NCBI GenBank assembly: GCA_016936575.1
Contig: JAFGXQ010000012.1
Coordinates: 1-51,970 of the forward strand
From: Deltaproteobacteria bacterium
Lineage (GTDB): Bacteria > Myxococcota_A > Polyangia > JAAYKL01
Reading direction: 5' to 3'
DNA: 51,970 nucleotides
Made by a program: the position numbers and the translations under genes. Positions 24,755 to 33,225 of this stretch are shown one piece after another; the stretch's first letter is position 1, and each line of letters opens with the position of its first letter. The notes below the pieces were generated by a model, which was not told where the DNA came from, searched no databases, and saw only the letters and a program-made list of their open reading frames with translations.

Positions 24755-26401
24755 TTACTGACAGGCGCCCGCCTCCGGCACGTCTTCATCGATGAGCATC
24801 TTTTTCAGGGCGACATCGCATGCGGGGTCGTCATTGCGGGCACAGTAGGCCGCAAGGATTTGAGATGAGGTGCGGGCGTTCATTTCGATCTTGTTGTTGA
24901 GCAGCCAGCTGGGGCTGCCGTTTTTGTTCAGCGCATCGGCCAGCTGAAAACTGTCCGCCACCAGACGGTGCCCCTGGGCCCCTTCCGCGCATGCGGATAC
25001 ATCTTTTTCGCTCATGGTATCGGTCAGGCATTTCTGCCAATCATCGTTGTGGGGATTGGCCGCTCGGCACATCATGTATTTCATGAACGTGTGGTCCACC
25101 GAATACAGTTCCTGCACACACGCCATCCGCAAGTCTTCATCGACTTCGTTTTTGCCGTGCATGCTGTATAGGGTGCCGTCTTTTTCGCTGCCGATAAACT
25201 GAAAGCGAAAGGCAATTTGCGTGGAGCCGTTGTCGCGCAGATGGTTGAGGAAATGATCCACCGCGGGAATCACCATGTTCGCATAGGGACACTGACTCAT
25301 AATGAACAGATCCACCCGGTTGCTTATTTCCGGACGACAAACCGACTTGGCGGCGCAGTACGGGTCGTCACAATCGATTTGTTCGTTTCCGTCGTCATCT
25401 TGTTCGTTGTCACAAATTTCTTTCGACGGGTCGAATTCCAACCCCAGCGGGAGAAGCAATCCGTCTTTGAATTCAATCATGTACTGAGCGAGCGGCATGG
25501 CCGCGGGCCCAAGATCATCAATGGTTTCCTGAATGTACATTGCCGGTACCGCTGCAGGTGCGCCTGAATCCACCATCTCGTCGAACAGATCTTTTCCGGC
25601 CGATTCGCTGTAGTCCACTTCGAGAATTTCCATCGCCGGAAACAGCGCCTGAATGAATTCAACTTCCCGCGCAGCGTCGCATTCCGCGCCGCAGCGAATA
25701 TCGTTGAGCAGCATCGCATGCAGCGGCTTCGGCTTTTCGATATCTTCGCAAAGGGTCGGACGTGTAGATTCTTTTCCGGCGAAATAGCATAGGTGGGTGA
25801 GGAGAAATTCTTCGTCGAGGGGGCCCACAAATTCGCGGTTGTCAATAATCACCGTCGGCGCCGCCTGAATGCCTTCGGCGGCTGCCTTTGCGATGGAGCG
25901 CACCAACTCCGCCTCACCACCGCCCTCGGTGATGCAGTGTTCCACATCCTTAACAGGCACAGCGGTGTCTTCGGCACAATTCTTCCAGTTGCCCGGAATA
26001 TCGCGCCAGAGTGTGTCTTCATACAGACACCCCATGAAATCGAGCCATGCCGGTTGTTCCGCCACGTTGGCGACACACAGTTCGATAATGGCTGACGACA
26101 CTTCCCGATCGCCGTGGGCCAAATCGGGAACACCGTTCTCGTCAACGGTTCCGATGTACTCAATCGAAAGATCGAGGGCGCCGTTCAGTTTTTTGTGCAA
26201 CGGCAGCAAATCCTTGATGGCCTGCGCGCAATGCGGGCATGTGGCCATGATGTACAGTTGCATTCCCGCGTGTACGGGCGTGATGGCGGACGCGACGTCA
26301 TCCTGTGCCGATTTCGGTGAAGCAGTTTGTCCGGCGCAGCCGAACAGCAACAGCGCCGTCCAGAAGACAGCTATTTTAAAAAAAATCTTCGATGGGTTCA
26401 T
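24755..26401 (-). CDS. Lipoprotein with two thioredoxin-fold (GILT/DsbA-like) domains
   Basis: A 548-residue lipoprotein with a signal ending LLFGC. Two domains of one type are seen. The first (about 45-215) has the redox motif CPHC in YIMATCPHCAQAI; its later LCVANVAEQPAWLDFMGCLYED and a cis-Pro strand, QAAPTVIIDN, match GILT/DsbA-like proteins. The second (about 365-535) has CPYA in FIMSQCPYANMV, so the second active-site Cys is lost, but it keeps MMCRAANPHNDDWQKCLTD and a GSPSWLLNN strand. Between them lies a degenerate third unit and the acidic Cys motif ICDNEQDDDGNEQIDCDDPY, common in secreted proteins of Myxococcota. It follows the MaoC-type gene by 9 bases. Confidence 0.88.
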   Translation of the reverse strand: MNPSKIFFKIAVFWTALLLFGCAGQTASPKSAQDDVASAITPVHAGMQLYIMATCPHCAQAIKDLLPLHKKLNGALDLSIEYIGTVDENGVPDLAHGDREVSSAIIELCVANVAEQPAWLDFMGCLYEDTLWRDIPGNWKNCAEDTAVPVKDVEHCITEGGGEAELVRSIAKAAAEGIQAAPTVIIDNREFVGPLDEEFLLTHLCYFAGKESTRPTLCEDIEKPKPLHAMLLNDIRCGAECDAAREVEFIQALFPAMEILEVDYSESAGKDLFDEMVDSGAPAAVPAMYIQETIDDLGPAAMPLAQYMIEFKDGLLLPLGLEFDPSKEICDNEQDDDGNEQIDCDDPYCAAKSVCRPEISNRVDLFIMSQCPYANMVIPAVDHFLNHLRDNGSTQIAFRFQFIGSEKDGTLYSMHGKNEVDEDLRMACVQELYSVDHTFMKYMMCRAANPHNDDWQKCLTDTMSEKDVSACAEGAQGHRLVADSFQLADALNKNGSPSWLLNNKIEMNARTSSQILAAYCARNDDPACDVALKKMLIDEDVPEAGACQ

Positions 26402-26410
26402 GGATGTGGG

Positions 26411-27247
26411 TTATTCCGCGTATTCAAAGACGCAATTGGCAATGGCTTTCACGCCGGTTTCTTTTACGGTCACGGTAACCGCCGCTTTCCCGGGTTCCAG
26501 TTTGAATCCTTCAACCACCAGGGTATCTCCGGGCATCACCGGCTTGGCAAAGAGACATTCCAGCGCCCTGAATCGCGAGGGGTCATCTCCGGCCAGCTCC
26601 TTGAGTGCAACCCGGCCGGCAATACCGTAAAAGCAGAGCCCGTGAAGGATGGGACGATCAAATCCGGCGGCTTCCGCCACCTTCGGATCGGCGTGAATGG
26701 GATTGATGTCTCCGTTGAGACGGTACAACAGCGCCTGATTGTCGAGGGTGGGCACTTCCACCGAAAAGTCGGGCGCGGCATTGGCCGGCGGTTTGATTTT
26801 CAATCTTGCGGGGGGGCGTTCACCGCCGAATCCGCCCTCTCCTCGAAGCAGCAGTGTCCAGGTGGTTCCGGCAGTGGCTTCGCCGTTCACGTCGGTGGTG
26901 GTGTCAATGACCACGGCCGCACCGATTTTCATGTCGTAGATGCCGCGAATGGTCGCGGTGGTTTCCATTTTCCCCTCGTGGGGAAACGGTCTGATGATTT
27001 CGGTGCGCTGGGAGCTGTGCAGCAGGGTTACCAGGTCTCCACCGGTGGCTTTGAGTAAATCAAAAACGGGGTCGAAGGTGGGAATCACGCCGTACGTGGG
27101 AAGCACTTTCGGCGTCGGATCGAGCAGGTATCCGAGGTCATCGCGACCTGCGCCGAGGCTGATGGCGTATAACGCCGCGTCTTTCCATGTGTATTCCTGA
27201 ACTATGGGACCGAAGGCTTTTCCCACCGTTTGTAAATCTAATGCCAT
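26411..27247 (-). CDS. MaoC-family enoyl-CoA hydratase 2-like protein
   Basis: This 278-residue double hot-dog enzyme resembles the hydratase 2 domain of peroxisomal multifunctional enzyme type 2. That enzyme hydrates trans-2-enoyl-CoA to (3R)-hydroxyacyl-CoA. The first hot-dog unit includes WKDAALYAISLGAG and VLPTYGVIPTF. The second has the catalytic signature YRLNGDINPIHADPKVAEAA followed by GFDRPILHGLCFYGIAGR, with the Asp/His pair in place. AAGGAAG precedes the ATG. It is co-directional with the thioredoxin-fold lipoprotein gene and a small lipoprotein gene, but no other fatty-acid gene is nearby, so its pathway is unclear. Confidence 0.94.
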   Translation of the reverse strand: MALDLQTVGKAFGPIVQEYTWKDAALYAISLGAGRDDLGYLLDPTPKVLPTYGVIPTFDPVFDLLKATGGDLVTLLHSSQRTEIIRPFPHEGKMETTATIRGIYDMKIGAAVVIDTTTDVNGEATAGTTWTLLLRGEGGFGGERPPARLKIKPPANAAPDFSVEVPTLDNQALLYRLNGDINPIHADPKVAEAAGFDRPILHGLCFYGIAGRVALKELAGDDPSRFRALECLFAKPVMPGDTLVVEGFKLEPGKAAVTVTVKETGVKAIANCVFEYAE

Positions 27248-27266
27248 AATACTTCCTTTTCTCTAA

Positions 27267-27857
27267 CTAGTTCCGGCCTGTGGCCAATCGTTGCTGCTCG
27301 TATTCCGCAGCGTTTCGTTTCACCTGTTTCAGGGAGTCTGAGAGACGAATTTTTTCGCCGTTCAGTTTTTCTTCAAAGAGCACAAGTCCCCATTTACCTT
27401 TGGTCCGCCGCAGGGGAAAGCGTTTTCCGCGCATGGTTTCCACGGTGGCGGTATTGCCTTCCCGAGTGACGGTTTTCACCGCTCCGAATCCTTTTGCCAG
27501 CTCCTGAAGACATTGTGTCTCTTCGCACATCCGATGAAACATCTCCTGAGCGGTTTCGGCATCGGCCGCGAATTTCCATTTACCGTACACCGAATCACGC
27601 AGCATCTGGTCTTTGGGGTACGATTTTTCCACTTGGGAGCGAATTTGCGATAAAAGTTTGTGTACGCTGGAAACAGACCAGCGGGTTTCGGTGTCTATTT
27701 CCCAGAACAGGCAATTGGTGCTCGCTGTGTCGATGCATTGTGCCAGTCGGATGAAAGCGCCCTCCGGGTTTTTTTTATCGGGAACATGGGTGTCACACCC
27801 AAAAAGAAGGGAGAATAAAAAAAATATCGTCAAAGGAATTAAAATTGTTGATTTCAT
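27267..27857 (-). CDS. Small lipoprotein of unknown function
   Basis: A 196-residue lipoprotein: MKSTILIPLTIFF then FSLLFGC gives a signal and lipobox. The mature part is basic and helical, with AQCIDTASTNCLFWEIDTE, a helical Cys pair in HRMCEETQCLQEL and a beta strand pair ending KGKWGLVLFEEKL. Proteins of this shape (NTF2-like, with a closing Trp strand) recur in this genome, compare the lipoprotein at 18653, but I cannot assign a role. It lies 19 bases upstream of the hydratase gene on the same strand. The frame is open to 27893; ATG 27857 is chosen for the signal peptide. Confidence 0.82.
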   Translation of the reverse strand: MKSTILIPLTIFFLFSLLFGCDTHVPDKKNPEGAFIRLAQCIDTASTNCLFWEIDTETRWSVSSVHKLLSQIRSQVEKSYPKDQMLRDSVYGKWKFAADAETAQEMFHRMCEETQCLQELAKGFGAVKTVTREGNTATVETMRGKRFPLRRTKGKWGLVLFEEKLNGEKIRLSDSLKQVKRNAAEYEQQRLATGRN

Positions 27858-27955
27858 GGCTTGGGATGTAGCATGAGGTCCAACGTTGGACAAGCACTAT
27901 GAGATAGTGATATATCGAACAACATAAAGAGCGACCCTATCGGATTAAAAAGAAA

Positions 27956-30130
27956 ATGAGTGATACAGAAAACAAAAAAGAAAATAATAACAGTGCCGAA
28001 GAAGCGTTTATGACAGCCAACGCCGAAGATGAATCAATCGATGAAGAATTGCTGGCTTTGTCGGCGCCGCCGCCCAGTCCGCAGCATGCCATCTTTATTC
28101 TGATTATTCTCGGTTTTTCGTGTCTGGTACTGTACCTGTTCTGGCCGGAACTGACATATTTTGTGAAAGGGTTTTCAGACCCGACCCGTCTGGGAGAAGC
28201 CGCGGATTTAGAGTCAAAACAGTTGGCGTCCGACAGCTATGTGCAGGTTGAAGGAGTTCCCCTGGTGAACCGTACGGTAACCTTCAGTACCGGTACCAAG
28301 TGGTTTTCCGGTGATATCTATCGGAAAATGGCCCCGCTCAGCGGCAACCCCAACCTGCTGGTGCAGTGGCATACCCACAACCCCAATATCAAACAGGCCA
28401 AAGACGAACTGACGCCGCCCTCGGATTTTGCGGGACGGTTGAAAAAACGCTCCGATTTATCTGAAAACTACAATAAATTCTGGCCTTTCTATGATTGTCT
28501 GAAATTGCACAGCACCAGTCAGTGCAAGTTCTGCATCGGCAAAAATGACCTCGATGCGTGTCGACCCATTTTCACCTGCGTTGACAATTATCCGATTGAA
28601 GTGTGCGATCACACGGCTTTTTTCACCAAAGAACAGGTAAGTGAAAAAATTCAGAAACTGAAAGCCGATATTCAGTCGCGGGCGTCTGCGGATTTGGCGG
28701 CTGAGCTCGAGATGAACGAGAAGGCGCTGGCGGCGTTTGACAATATTGATGTGCTGTCAGATTTTGTTCTGCTGGAAGAGCTGTTTGATAGGCTTGGGCA
28801 ATTGAATCTTCCCGATGATGCACGGGGGGACGCGTTCGCGCTGCAGAAGCAGATATTTGATACGCAGGTGAGGGCGCTTGAAATACGATTGCAGACCCCC
28901 CTGGCCAAAATCGATGGATTGAGTGGGGCGCTGAAGAACAAACTGGCGCAGGCGCAGCAGTCGTTGCACGCCGCGGAAATCGACATTTCGGCGTTGGAAG
29001 CACAACAGTCGAAGTTGGGGCCGCTGGTGGACGTGTATAACGAATTGACGGAATTTGTTGCACTGGTGAAAGAGCTGCAGGAAAAGTTGCGCAGGTTCGA
29101 CGACGACAGCAAGTCACTTGAAAAATGGTCGCTCACTGGAGAGGAAACCGGCGCGGAATTGTTGGCGAAGGTGCGTGATTTGAGTGCGCTCATTGCCACA
29201 TTGAAATTGACACCCAAGCCGCAGGCAACAGCGGAATCGGTTGCAGCGGATACCGACAGCGATGCCGCGGATACGGACGGCGCAACGCTCGATGCCGGAG
29301 AGGTCGCCACTGCTGTGGAGACCGGCGCAGCCGATACGGACGCTGTGTCCGGCGAGGAAACCGGGGCGACAGTTGCGGGCAAACCGTCGGTTGATGCTGA
29401 AAATGCGGCGGCCCCTCTTGCGGATTCGATTTTGGCGAGAATAGATGGGCAACTGAATCAGGCGACACAGCGCGTAGCGCAGTTGGGACGCAAAATGATT
29501 GCAATCGCGCCGGGAGATGTGCCCGAGCTTGATACGTGGGCAAAAAGTACAGATATCGTGGGTACGCTACCCAAACCGCTTCGCGCGGACCACGTGTTCA
29601 AGGCATTTGAAAAACTGCTGAAGATGACAGATGGGTTCGAACCACATGAAACCGAGTCCCTGAAAACGAGGTATAAAAAAATATCGGCGTCCCTGAAGGA
29701 AAAACGCAAAGCGGTAACCACGTTGAAAGCCACCAGCGGTCTGGCGGAGCTGCGGCTGGTTACCGAGTTTCGAACGCTGCAGAACGTGCAGTCTGCAGTG
29801 AAAGACGAATCGTCGCTGAAAGTGGCGGTAACAGAGTGGCGTAAACTGACGGGGGCCTATGTTCGAGAGGAATTCTATCCCTGGGATTTAAGCAATTATC
29901 CCAAAGAGAAAGCCGCGCTTGCGGGATTGATTCAGAAGGCGGATTTGCCGGCTCTGCAAACCCGGGTGAAGCAATTTGAAGACCGGTATGCAACGCCTAT
30001 GTATGTGCTGCTCGACGATGAAAAACCTACGGATAACCCCTGGATTCTGTTCGTATATATCATTGTTCCCATTATGATTTTTATTAACTTCCGCAAGCTG
30101 CTTCGGTTTATTGCCGAGTGGAGGCAATAG
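27956..30130 (+). CDS. Large bitopic membrane protein with coiled coil
   Basis: A 724-residue protein that I do not recognise. An acidic cytoplasmic N-terminus (about 42 residues) leads to one membrane helix (45-64, IFILIILGFSCLVLYLFW). A domain of about 130 residues with a Cys group (CLKLHSTSQCKFCIGKNDL, then CRPIFTC) follows. Residues 225-400 and 490-660 are long charged helices, probably coiled coils, separated by an Asp/Thr/Ala-rich linker (about 420-480). A second helix near the end (FVYIIVPIMIFINF) returns the chain to the cytoplasm. The large middle part is therefore periplasmic. The next gene starts within or right after its end, so they are probably co-expressed and may form one complex. 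Confidence 0.8.
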   Translation: MSDTENKKENNNSAEEAFMTANAEDESIDEELLALSAPPPSPQHAIFILIILGFSCLVLYLFWPELTYFVKGFSDPTRLGEAADLESKQLASDSYVQVEGVPLVNRTVTFSTGTKWFSGDIYRKMAPLSGNPNLLVQWHTHNPNIKQAKDELTPPSDFAGRLKKRSDLSENYNKFWPFYDCLKLHSTSQCKFCIGKNDLDACRPIFTCVDNYPIEVCDHTAFFTKEQVSEKIQKLKADIQSRASADLAAELEMNEKALAAFDNIDVLSDFVLLEELFDRLGQLNLPDDARGDAFALQKQIFDTQVRALEIRLQTPLAKIDGLSGALKNKLAQAQQSLHAAEIDISALEAQQSKLGPLVDVYNELTEFVALVKELQEKLRRFDDDSKSLEKWSLTGEETGAELLAKVRDLSALIATLKLTPKPQATAESVAADTDSDAADTDGATLDAGEVATAVETGAADTDAVSGEETGATVAGKPSVDAENAAAPLADSILARIDGQLNQATQRVAQLGRKMIAIAPGDVPELDTWAKSTDIVGTLPKPLRADHVFKAFEKLLKMTDGFEPHETESLKTRYKKISASLKEKRKAVTTLKATSGLAELRLVTEFRTLQNVQSAVKDESSLKVAVTEWRKLTGAYVREEFYPWDLSNYPKEKAALAGLIQKADLPALQTRVKQFEDRYATPMYVLLDDEKPTDNPWILFVYIIVPIMIFINFRKLLRFIAEWRQ

Positions 30131-30135
30131 CATTC

Positions 30136-31284
30136 GTGACCCAATCCGCGAAATCCGTTTTTGACAGATTTAACTTGAATCTGGACATTCCATTGTTCGT
30201 GCTGCTCGGCAGCGCGTTGGTTGAATTGGTGCTGTATCGGCTGCTGGCCAATATGGGTTTTTATGTGGGGGTCGGCTCTGAAGGTCCGCGGGCACTGATG
30301 GCGGATTTCAGCATTTTTGCAATGGTGTTCACCGGCGCGCTTGCGGCCATTTTATTGTTCTGGGGGGTGGCCAGGCTGGTGAATCACCCGTTCATTGCCG
30401 GCTTTTGGTGGCGCGGGGTGCTGATTTTTATTTCGCCCCTGTACCTGCTGACGATTTTCTGGTCCATCTGGACCAGCCTGACCCATTGGGTGCTTGCCGC
30501 GGCGCTGGTCAGCGTACAGCTGACGGTATTGCTGGTGTGTGTGATCAGTATTTTAAGACCGGTACCTCATAGTATAAAACGGTTTTTCGCCATCGTCGGT
30601 CTGATGCTGTTGGTGGGTGCGGTGAAATGGATTTTTCTTGATTTTCTGCAGATTAGCCCCGTTGAAAAATGGGGACGATTTTTATTGAATGCGTATGAAG
30701 TGGCGCAATTTTTCATGGTGGCCCTGCCGTACTTCGCCTACTTTCTGTTTGTTGCCGACAGCCGGGAAAAGGTGGCGGCGCTGCTTCGCAAACCGCATGT
30801 GCCTGCCCTGCTGGTTTCGATAGGGTTGACCGCCCTGGCGTTTGGTGTGTTGCTGTTTATTCAGCAGGTGACGCACGAGGGCAATCTGTGGAATGCGGGA
30901 AGATATGTGGCGCGGGTGGCATATCACACGTTGGGGTTGAAATTCACGTGGCCCATGGCGGCGGTGATGGGTGTGGGGTCTTTTTTCTTTTTATGTATGA
31001 CAGCGGCTTCATTGTTGCTACACTTCGGTACCTGGAAGCCGTCGCGCAGTGACCGTGAAATCGGGTTTGGGTTGGCGATGCTGTATATCGCCGGTCTGCA
31101 GCCGTTCAGCGTGTATCAGACCGCGCTCAGTTTACTGGGGGTGATTCTGCTCGCAGTGGGGGTTGCCGACAGAGAACCGGCCAGGGTGTCGTATCCCGAC
31201 CTGAAGGATATGATGGACGAATTGGACGGCCCTACGGAATCCGTTGAGACACGCGAACCGTCGAGTTCGAAAGCAGAAGGGTGA
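30136..31284 (+). CDS. Polytopic membrane protein of unknown function
   Basis: A 382-residue inner-membrane protein with about nine hydrophobic segments, for example PLFVLLGSALVELVLY, FAMVFTGALAAILLFWGVA, YLLTIFWSIW and LLVSIGLTALAFGVLLF, and an acidic cytoplasmic tail. I recognise no family motif. The start is GTG at 30136, preceded by GGAGG at 11 bases; a GTG at 30118 inside the previous gene is in frame but has no ribosome site. Six bases separate its stop from the cyclic-nucleotide-binding gene, so 27956-31731 looks like a three-gene operon. Confidence 0.82.
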   Translation: MTQSAKSVFDRFNLNLDIPLFVLLGSALVELVLYRLLANMGFYVGVGSEGPRALMADFSIFAMVFTGALAAILLFWGVARLVNHPFIAGFWWRGVLIFISPLYLLTIFWSIWTSLTHWVLAAALVSVQLTVLLVCVISILRPVPHSIKRFFAIVGLMLLVGAVKWIFLDFLQISPVEKWGRFLLNAYEVAQFFMVALPYFAYFLFVADSREKVAALLRKPHVPALLVSIGLTALAFGVLLFIQQVTHEGNLWNAGRYVARVAYHTLGLKFTWPMAAVMGVGSFFFLCMTAASLLLHFGTWKPSRSDREIGFGLAMLYIAGLQPFSVYQTALSLLGVILLAVGVADREPARVSYPDLKDMMDELDGPTESVETREPSSSKAEG

Positions 31285-31290
31285 TGGACA

Positions 31291-31731
31291 ATGAGTACAC
31301 CAGATAAAGAGATGATTTCGGCCGTGGTGGACGAGTCGTTTATCTTTCGTTCGTTGGAGGAAGACATACGCGCCACGTTGAAGGATGCCGCAGAAGTGCG
31401 ACACTACAACGAAGGTGATGTTCTGATTCGCGAAGACGAAGAGGGCACCGAGATGATGATTGTGGTTTCGGGAACGGTGGAGGTATCTCAGCTTTCGTAT
31501 AAGGGCGAGTTGTCGTTGGCTGAACTGGGAAAACGAGCAGTGGTCGGTGAAGTATCTGTACTCACCGGTACAAAACGCACCAGTACCGTGACCGCCAAAG
31601 AAGAGGTTACTGTACTCTGCTTTTCGAAAGAGATTATTCAGTCGATTGTGGCGTCGAGCGACAAGGTAAAAAAGTTGCTTTTCAAACTGGTTGAAGGCCG
31701 CGCCCGCCAATCCATCGTTTTTTCAAAGTAG
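31291..31731 (+). CDS. Single-domain cyclic nucleotide-binding protein
   Basis: A 146-residue soluble protein that is essentially one cNMP-binding domain. Strands and turns such as YNEGDVLIREDEEGTEMMIV and SGTVEVSQ match the CRP/PKA-R fold. The phosphate-binding cassette reads VGEVSVLTGTKRTSTVTA, keeping Gly-Glu and a basic residue (Arg in KRTS) at the positions that hold cAMP or cGMP, though it departs from the usual PRxAT. There is no helix-turn-helix, so it is not a transcription factor by itself. As the last gene of an operon with two membrane proteins it may make their activity depend on a nucleotide signal; that is inference. Confidence 0.88.
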   Translation: MSTPDKEMISAVVDESFIFRSLEEDIRATLKDAAEVRHYNEGDVLIREDEEGTEMMIVVSGTVEVSQLSYKGELSLAELGKRAVVGEVSVLTGTKRTSTVTAKEEVTVLCFSKEIIQSIVASSDKVKKLLFKLVEGRARQSIVFSK

Positions 31732-31742
31732 ACCATAACGGG

Positions 31743-31766
31743 ATAACGTTCGCTATAACGTTCGCT
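31743..31766. repeat. Perfect tandem duplication of ATAACGTTCGCT
   Basis: Two adjacent identical 12-mers in the convergent gap between the cyclic-nucleotide-binding gene and the next minus-strand gene. AACGTT within the unit is itself palindromic. No function is evident. Confidence 0.7.
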
Positions 31767-31886
31767 GTATACAACCGTTTGTTCCATCGCGAGAAACCTC
31801 CCCGACCTGGGCGGGTTTGAATAGGCTTAGTAGAAGGCGCTCCCGTCATTGCAGGCAATTGGGGACCCTCATTCTTCTGCTCTTTT

Positions 31887-32876
31887 TCACCATGCAATTT
31901 GTGGATACGCGCCGTCGACTATCTGGAGACTCTGGGTGTTAAAATTGTAAATGGAAAGGAGCAGCAGCAGTTCGGCGTTGTTCCATTCTTCGGCGGCGGC
32001 GTTCAGGCGGGTCTGCATTTCAGTCATATCGTCGAGGCGGGCCTGTTGAACCGCATCTTCAAAGGACATGCCGTTTATCCAGTTTTTGAAAAACGCACCC
32101 GGTGCGAAATTCACGTACATGTTGTCGCCCACGCCGCCGTTCACCGCGTGTACGCCGATGGCGGTCCAGGCGTCCATCATATCGCTGCCGTAGCAGGTCG
32201 TTTGGTACACTGTGCTGACAGCCATTTTTTTTGCTTGAATCGTGCCGGTAATTTCGTCCACAGGATACGAACCGTCGTAAAAGAGAATGTCCCCGCTGGG
32301 GGAGCCGTGCAAATCAATCAGTATGTCCACTAAAAAGCCTTCGTCGTTGACGTTTTTGATGGCGTCCAGAAAATTTCCGGATGTGGCGTTAGTGTCGGTA
32401 AGAAACACAGTGATATCGTATGCATGCGATTGTTCCATGACGTTTTCGATAATCCAATTTTCTCCGTAATCTTCGGACACTTCAGTCAGCGTTCGACTCT
32501 GTATGTCAGCGAGCGGAACACCGTACAGGTCGGCTAAAGCGGTGCCGATTTCATCGGGGTACTGATTGTACAGAGACTCCAGGGTGCTGCCTTCCATGGA
32601 TTGGGCATTGTCAATAATCGCTAACAGGGCCCGGGATTGACCGCTGCGGGGAGTAATCACCGGGGTTTCTGTTTCGGAATCGGTTTCCGGATGGGTTGTG
32701 GACTCTGTTTCGGAATCGCGCAGGAATTCGTTTCCGGTGCCGGACTCGGTGTCGGTGTTCGACGAATCGTCGGTTGCGTAGTCGTCATCGCTGTCTTCTG
32801 AAAGGGCATCGGTACTGTGACAGGCGCACAGCATTGCCGCCATGATAAGAAGTGTGATTAAGAATAGCTGTTTCAT
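31887..32876 (-). CDS. Lipoprotein with a possible clan CD (caspase-like) peptidase domain
   Basis: A 329-residue lipoprotein: signal ending AMLCAC, then about 55 acidic Asp/Ser/Thr/Glu residues as a linker. The domain from residue 80 has LLAIIDNAQ, a strand VDILIDLHGSPSG with His-Gly, and VYQTTCYGSD, a second strand ending in Cys-Tyr-Gly. A His-Gly and a later Cys after two hydrophobic strands is the pattern of the His/Cys dyad in caspase-fold peptidases such as clostripain (C11) and gingipain (C25). The assignment is structural guesswork, since sequence similarity is weak. GAGGTC precedes the ATG. A stem-loop lies 27-66 bases upstream of the start. Confidence 0.7.
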   Translation of the reverse strand: MKQLFLITLLIMAAMLCACHSTDALSEDSDDDYATDDSSNTDTESGTGNEFLRDSETESTTHPETDSETETPVITPRSGQSRALLAIIDNAQSMEGSTLESLYNQYPDEIGTALADLYGVPLADIQSRTLTEVSEDYGENWIIENVMEQSHAYDITVFLTDTNATSGNFLDAIKNVNDEGFLVDILIDLHGSPSGDILFYDGSYPVDEITGTIQAKKMAVSTVYQTTCYGSDMMDAWTAIGVHAVNGGVGDNMYVNFAPGAFFKNWINGMSFEDAVQQARLDDMTEMQTRLNAAAEEWNNAELLLLLSIYNFNTQSLQIVDGAYPQIAW

Positions 32877-33225
32877 TTAAATGACCTCTAGGTAAAAAGC
32901 AAAACGCGCCGCTGTTTCATGCAAAGATGAAATAAGCGCGTTGATGGTTTAAATAATCCTATCGTATCACGGTTGTTAAAAATAAAACATGACGATATTA
33001 TAATTCTTATCCGAACAAATGCAGACCGGTTCGGATTTTGAATGATTGTAATTGTGCGCAGCAATTGCGGCGTTCAGCAAGGCGGACGACGAAGGCAGTG
33101 TGACCACTGTCGCGGAGGACAACGCCGCGGAAGGACGTAAAGGCAAGCAGAAAACGATGAGTCGAATTCCGAATCGATCTAAGTCGCACCGGAGCACAGG
33201 TGAAAGTCATCGGCTGGAAGAAGAT
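32877..33225. other. Intergenic region upstream of the caspase-like lipoprotein gene
   Basis: About 350 bases between the 3' end of the diguanylate cyclase gene and the start of the lipoprotein gene, both on the minus strand. It holds the stem-loop at 32903-32942 and an AT-rich stretch near 32960-33010 suited to a promoter. Short frames on both strands do not look coding. Confidence 0.55.
32903..32942 (-). terminator. Two-part stem-loop followed by a T-rich run
   Basis: The outer arms AACGCGC (32903-32909) and GCGCGTT (32936-32942) and inner arms TTTCAT (32915-32920) and ATGAAA (32927-32932) pair perfectly around a six-base loop. On the minus strand the stem is followed by TTTTGCTTTTT, like an intrinsic terminator. 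It would end the upstream diguanylate cyclase transcript, or act as an attenuator in the leader of the lipoprotein gene, whose ribosome site follows directly. Confidence 0.55.
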
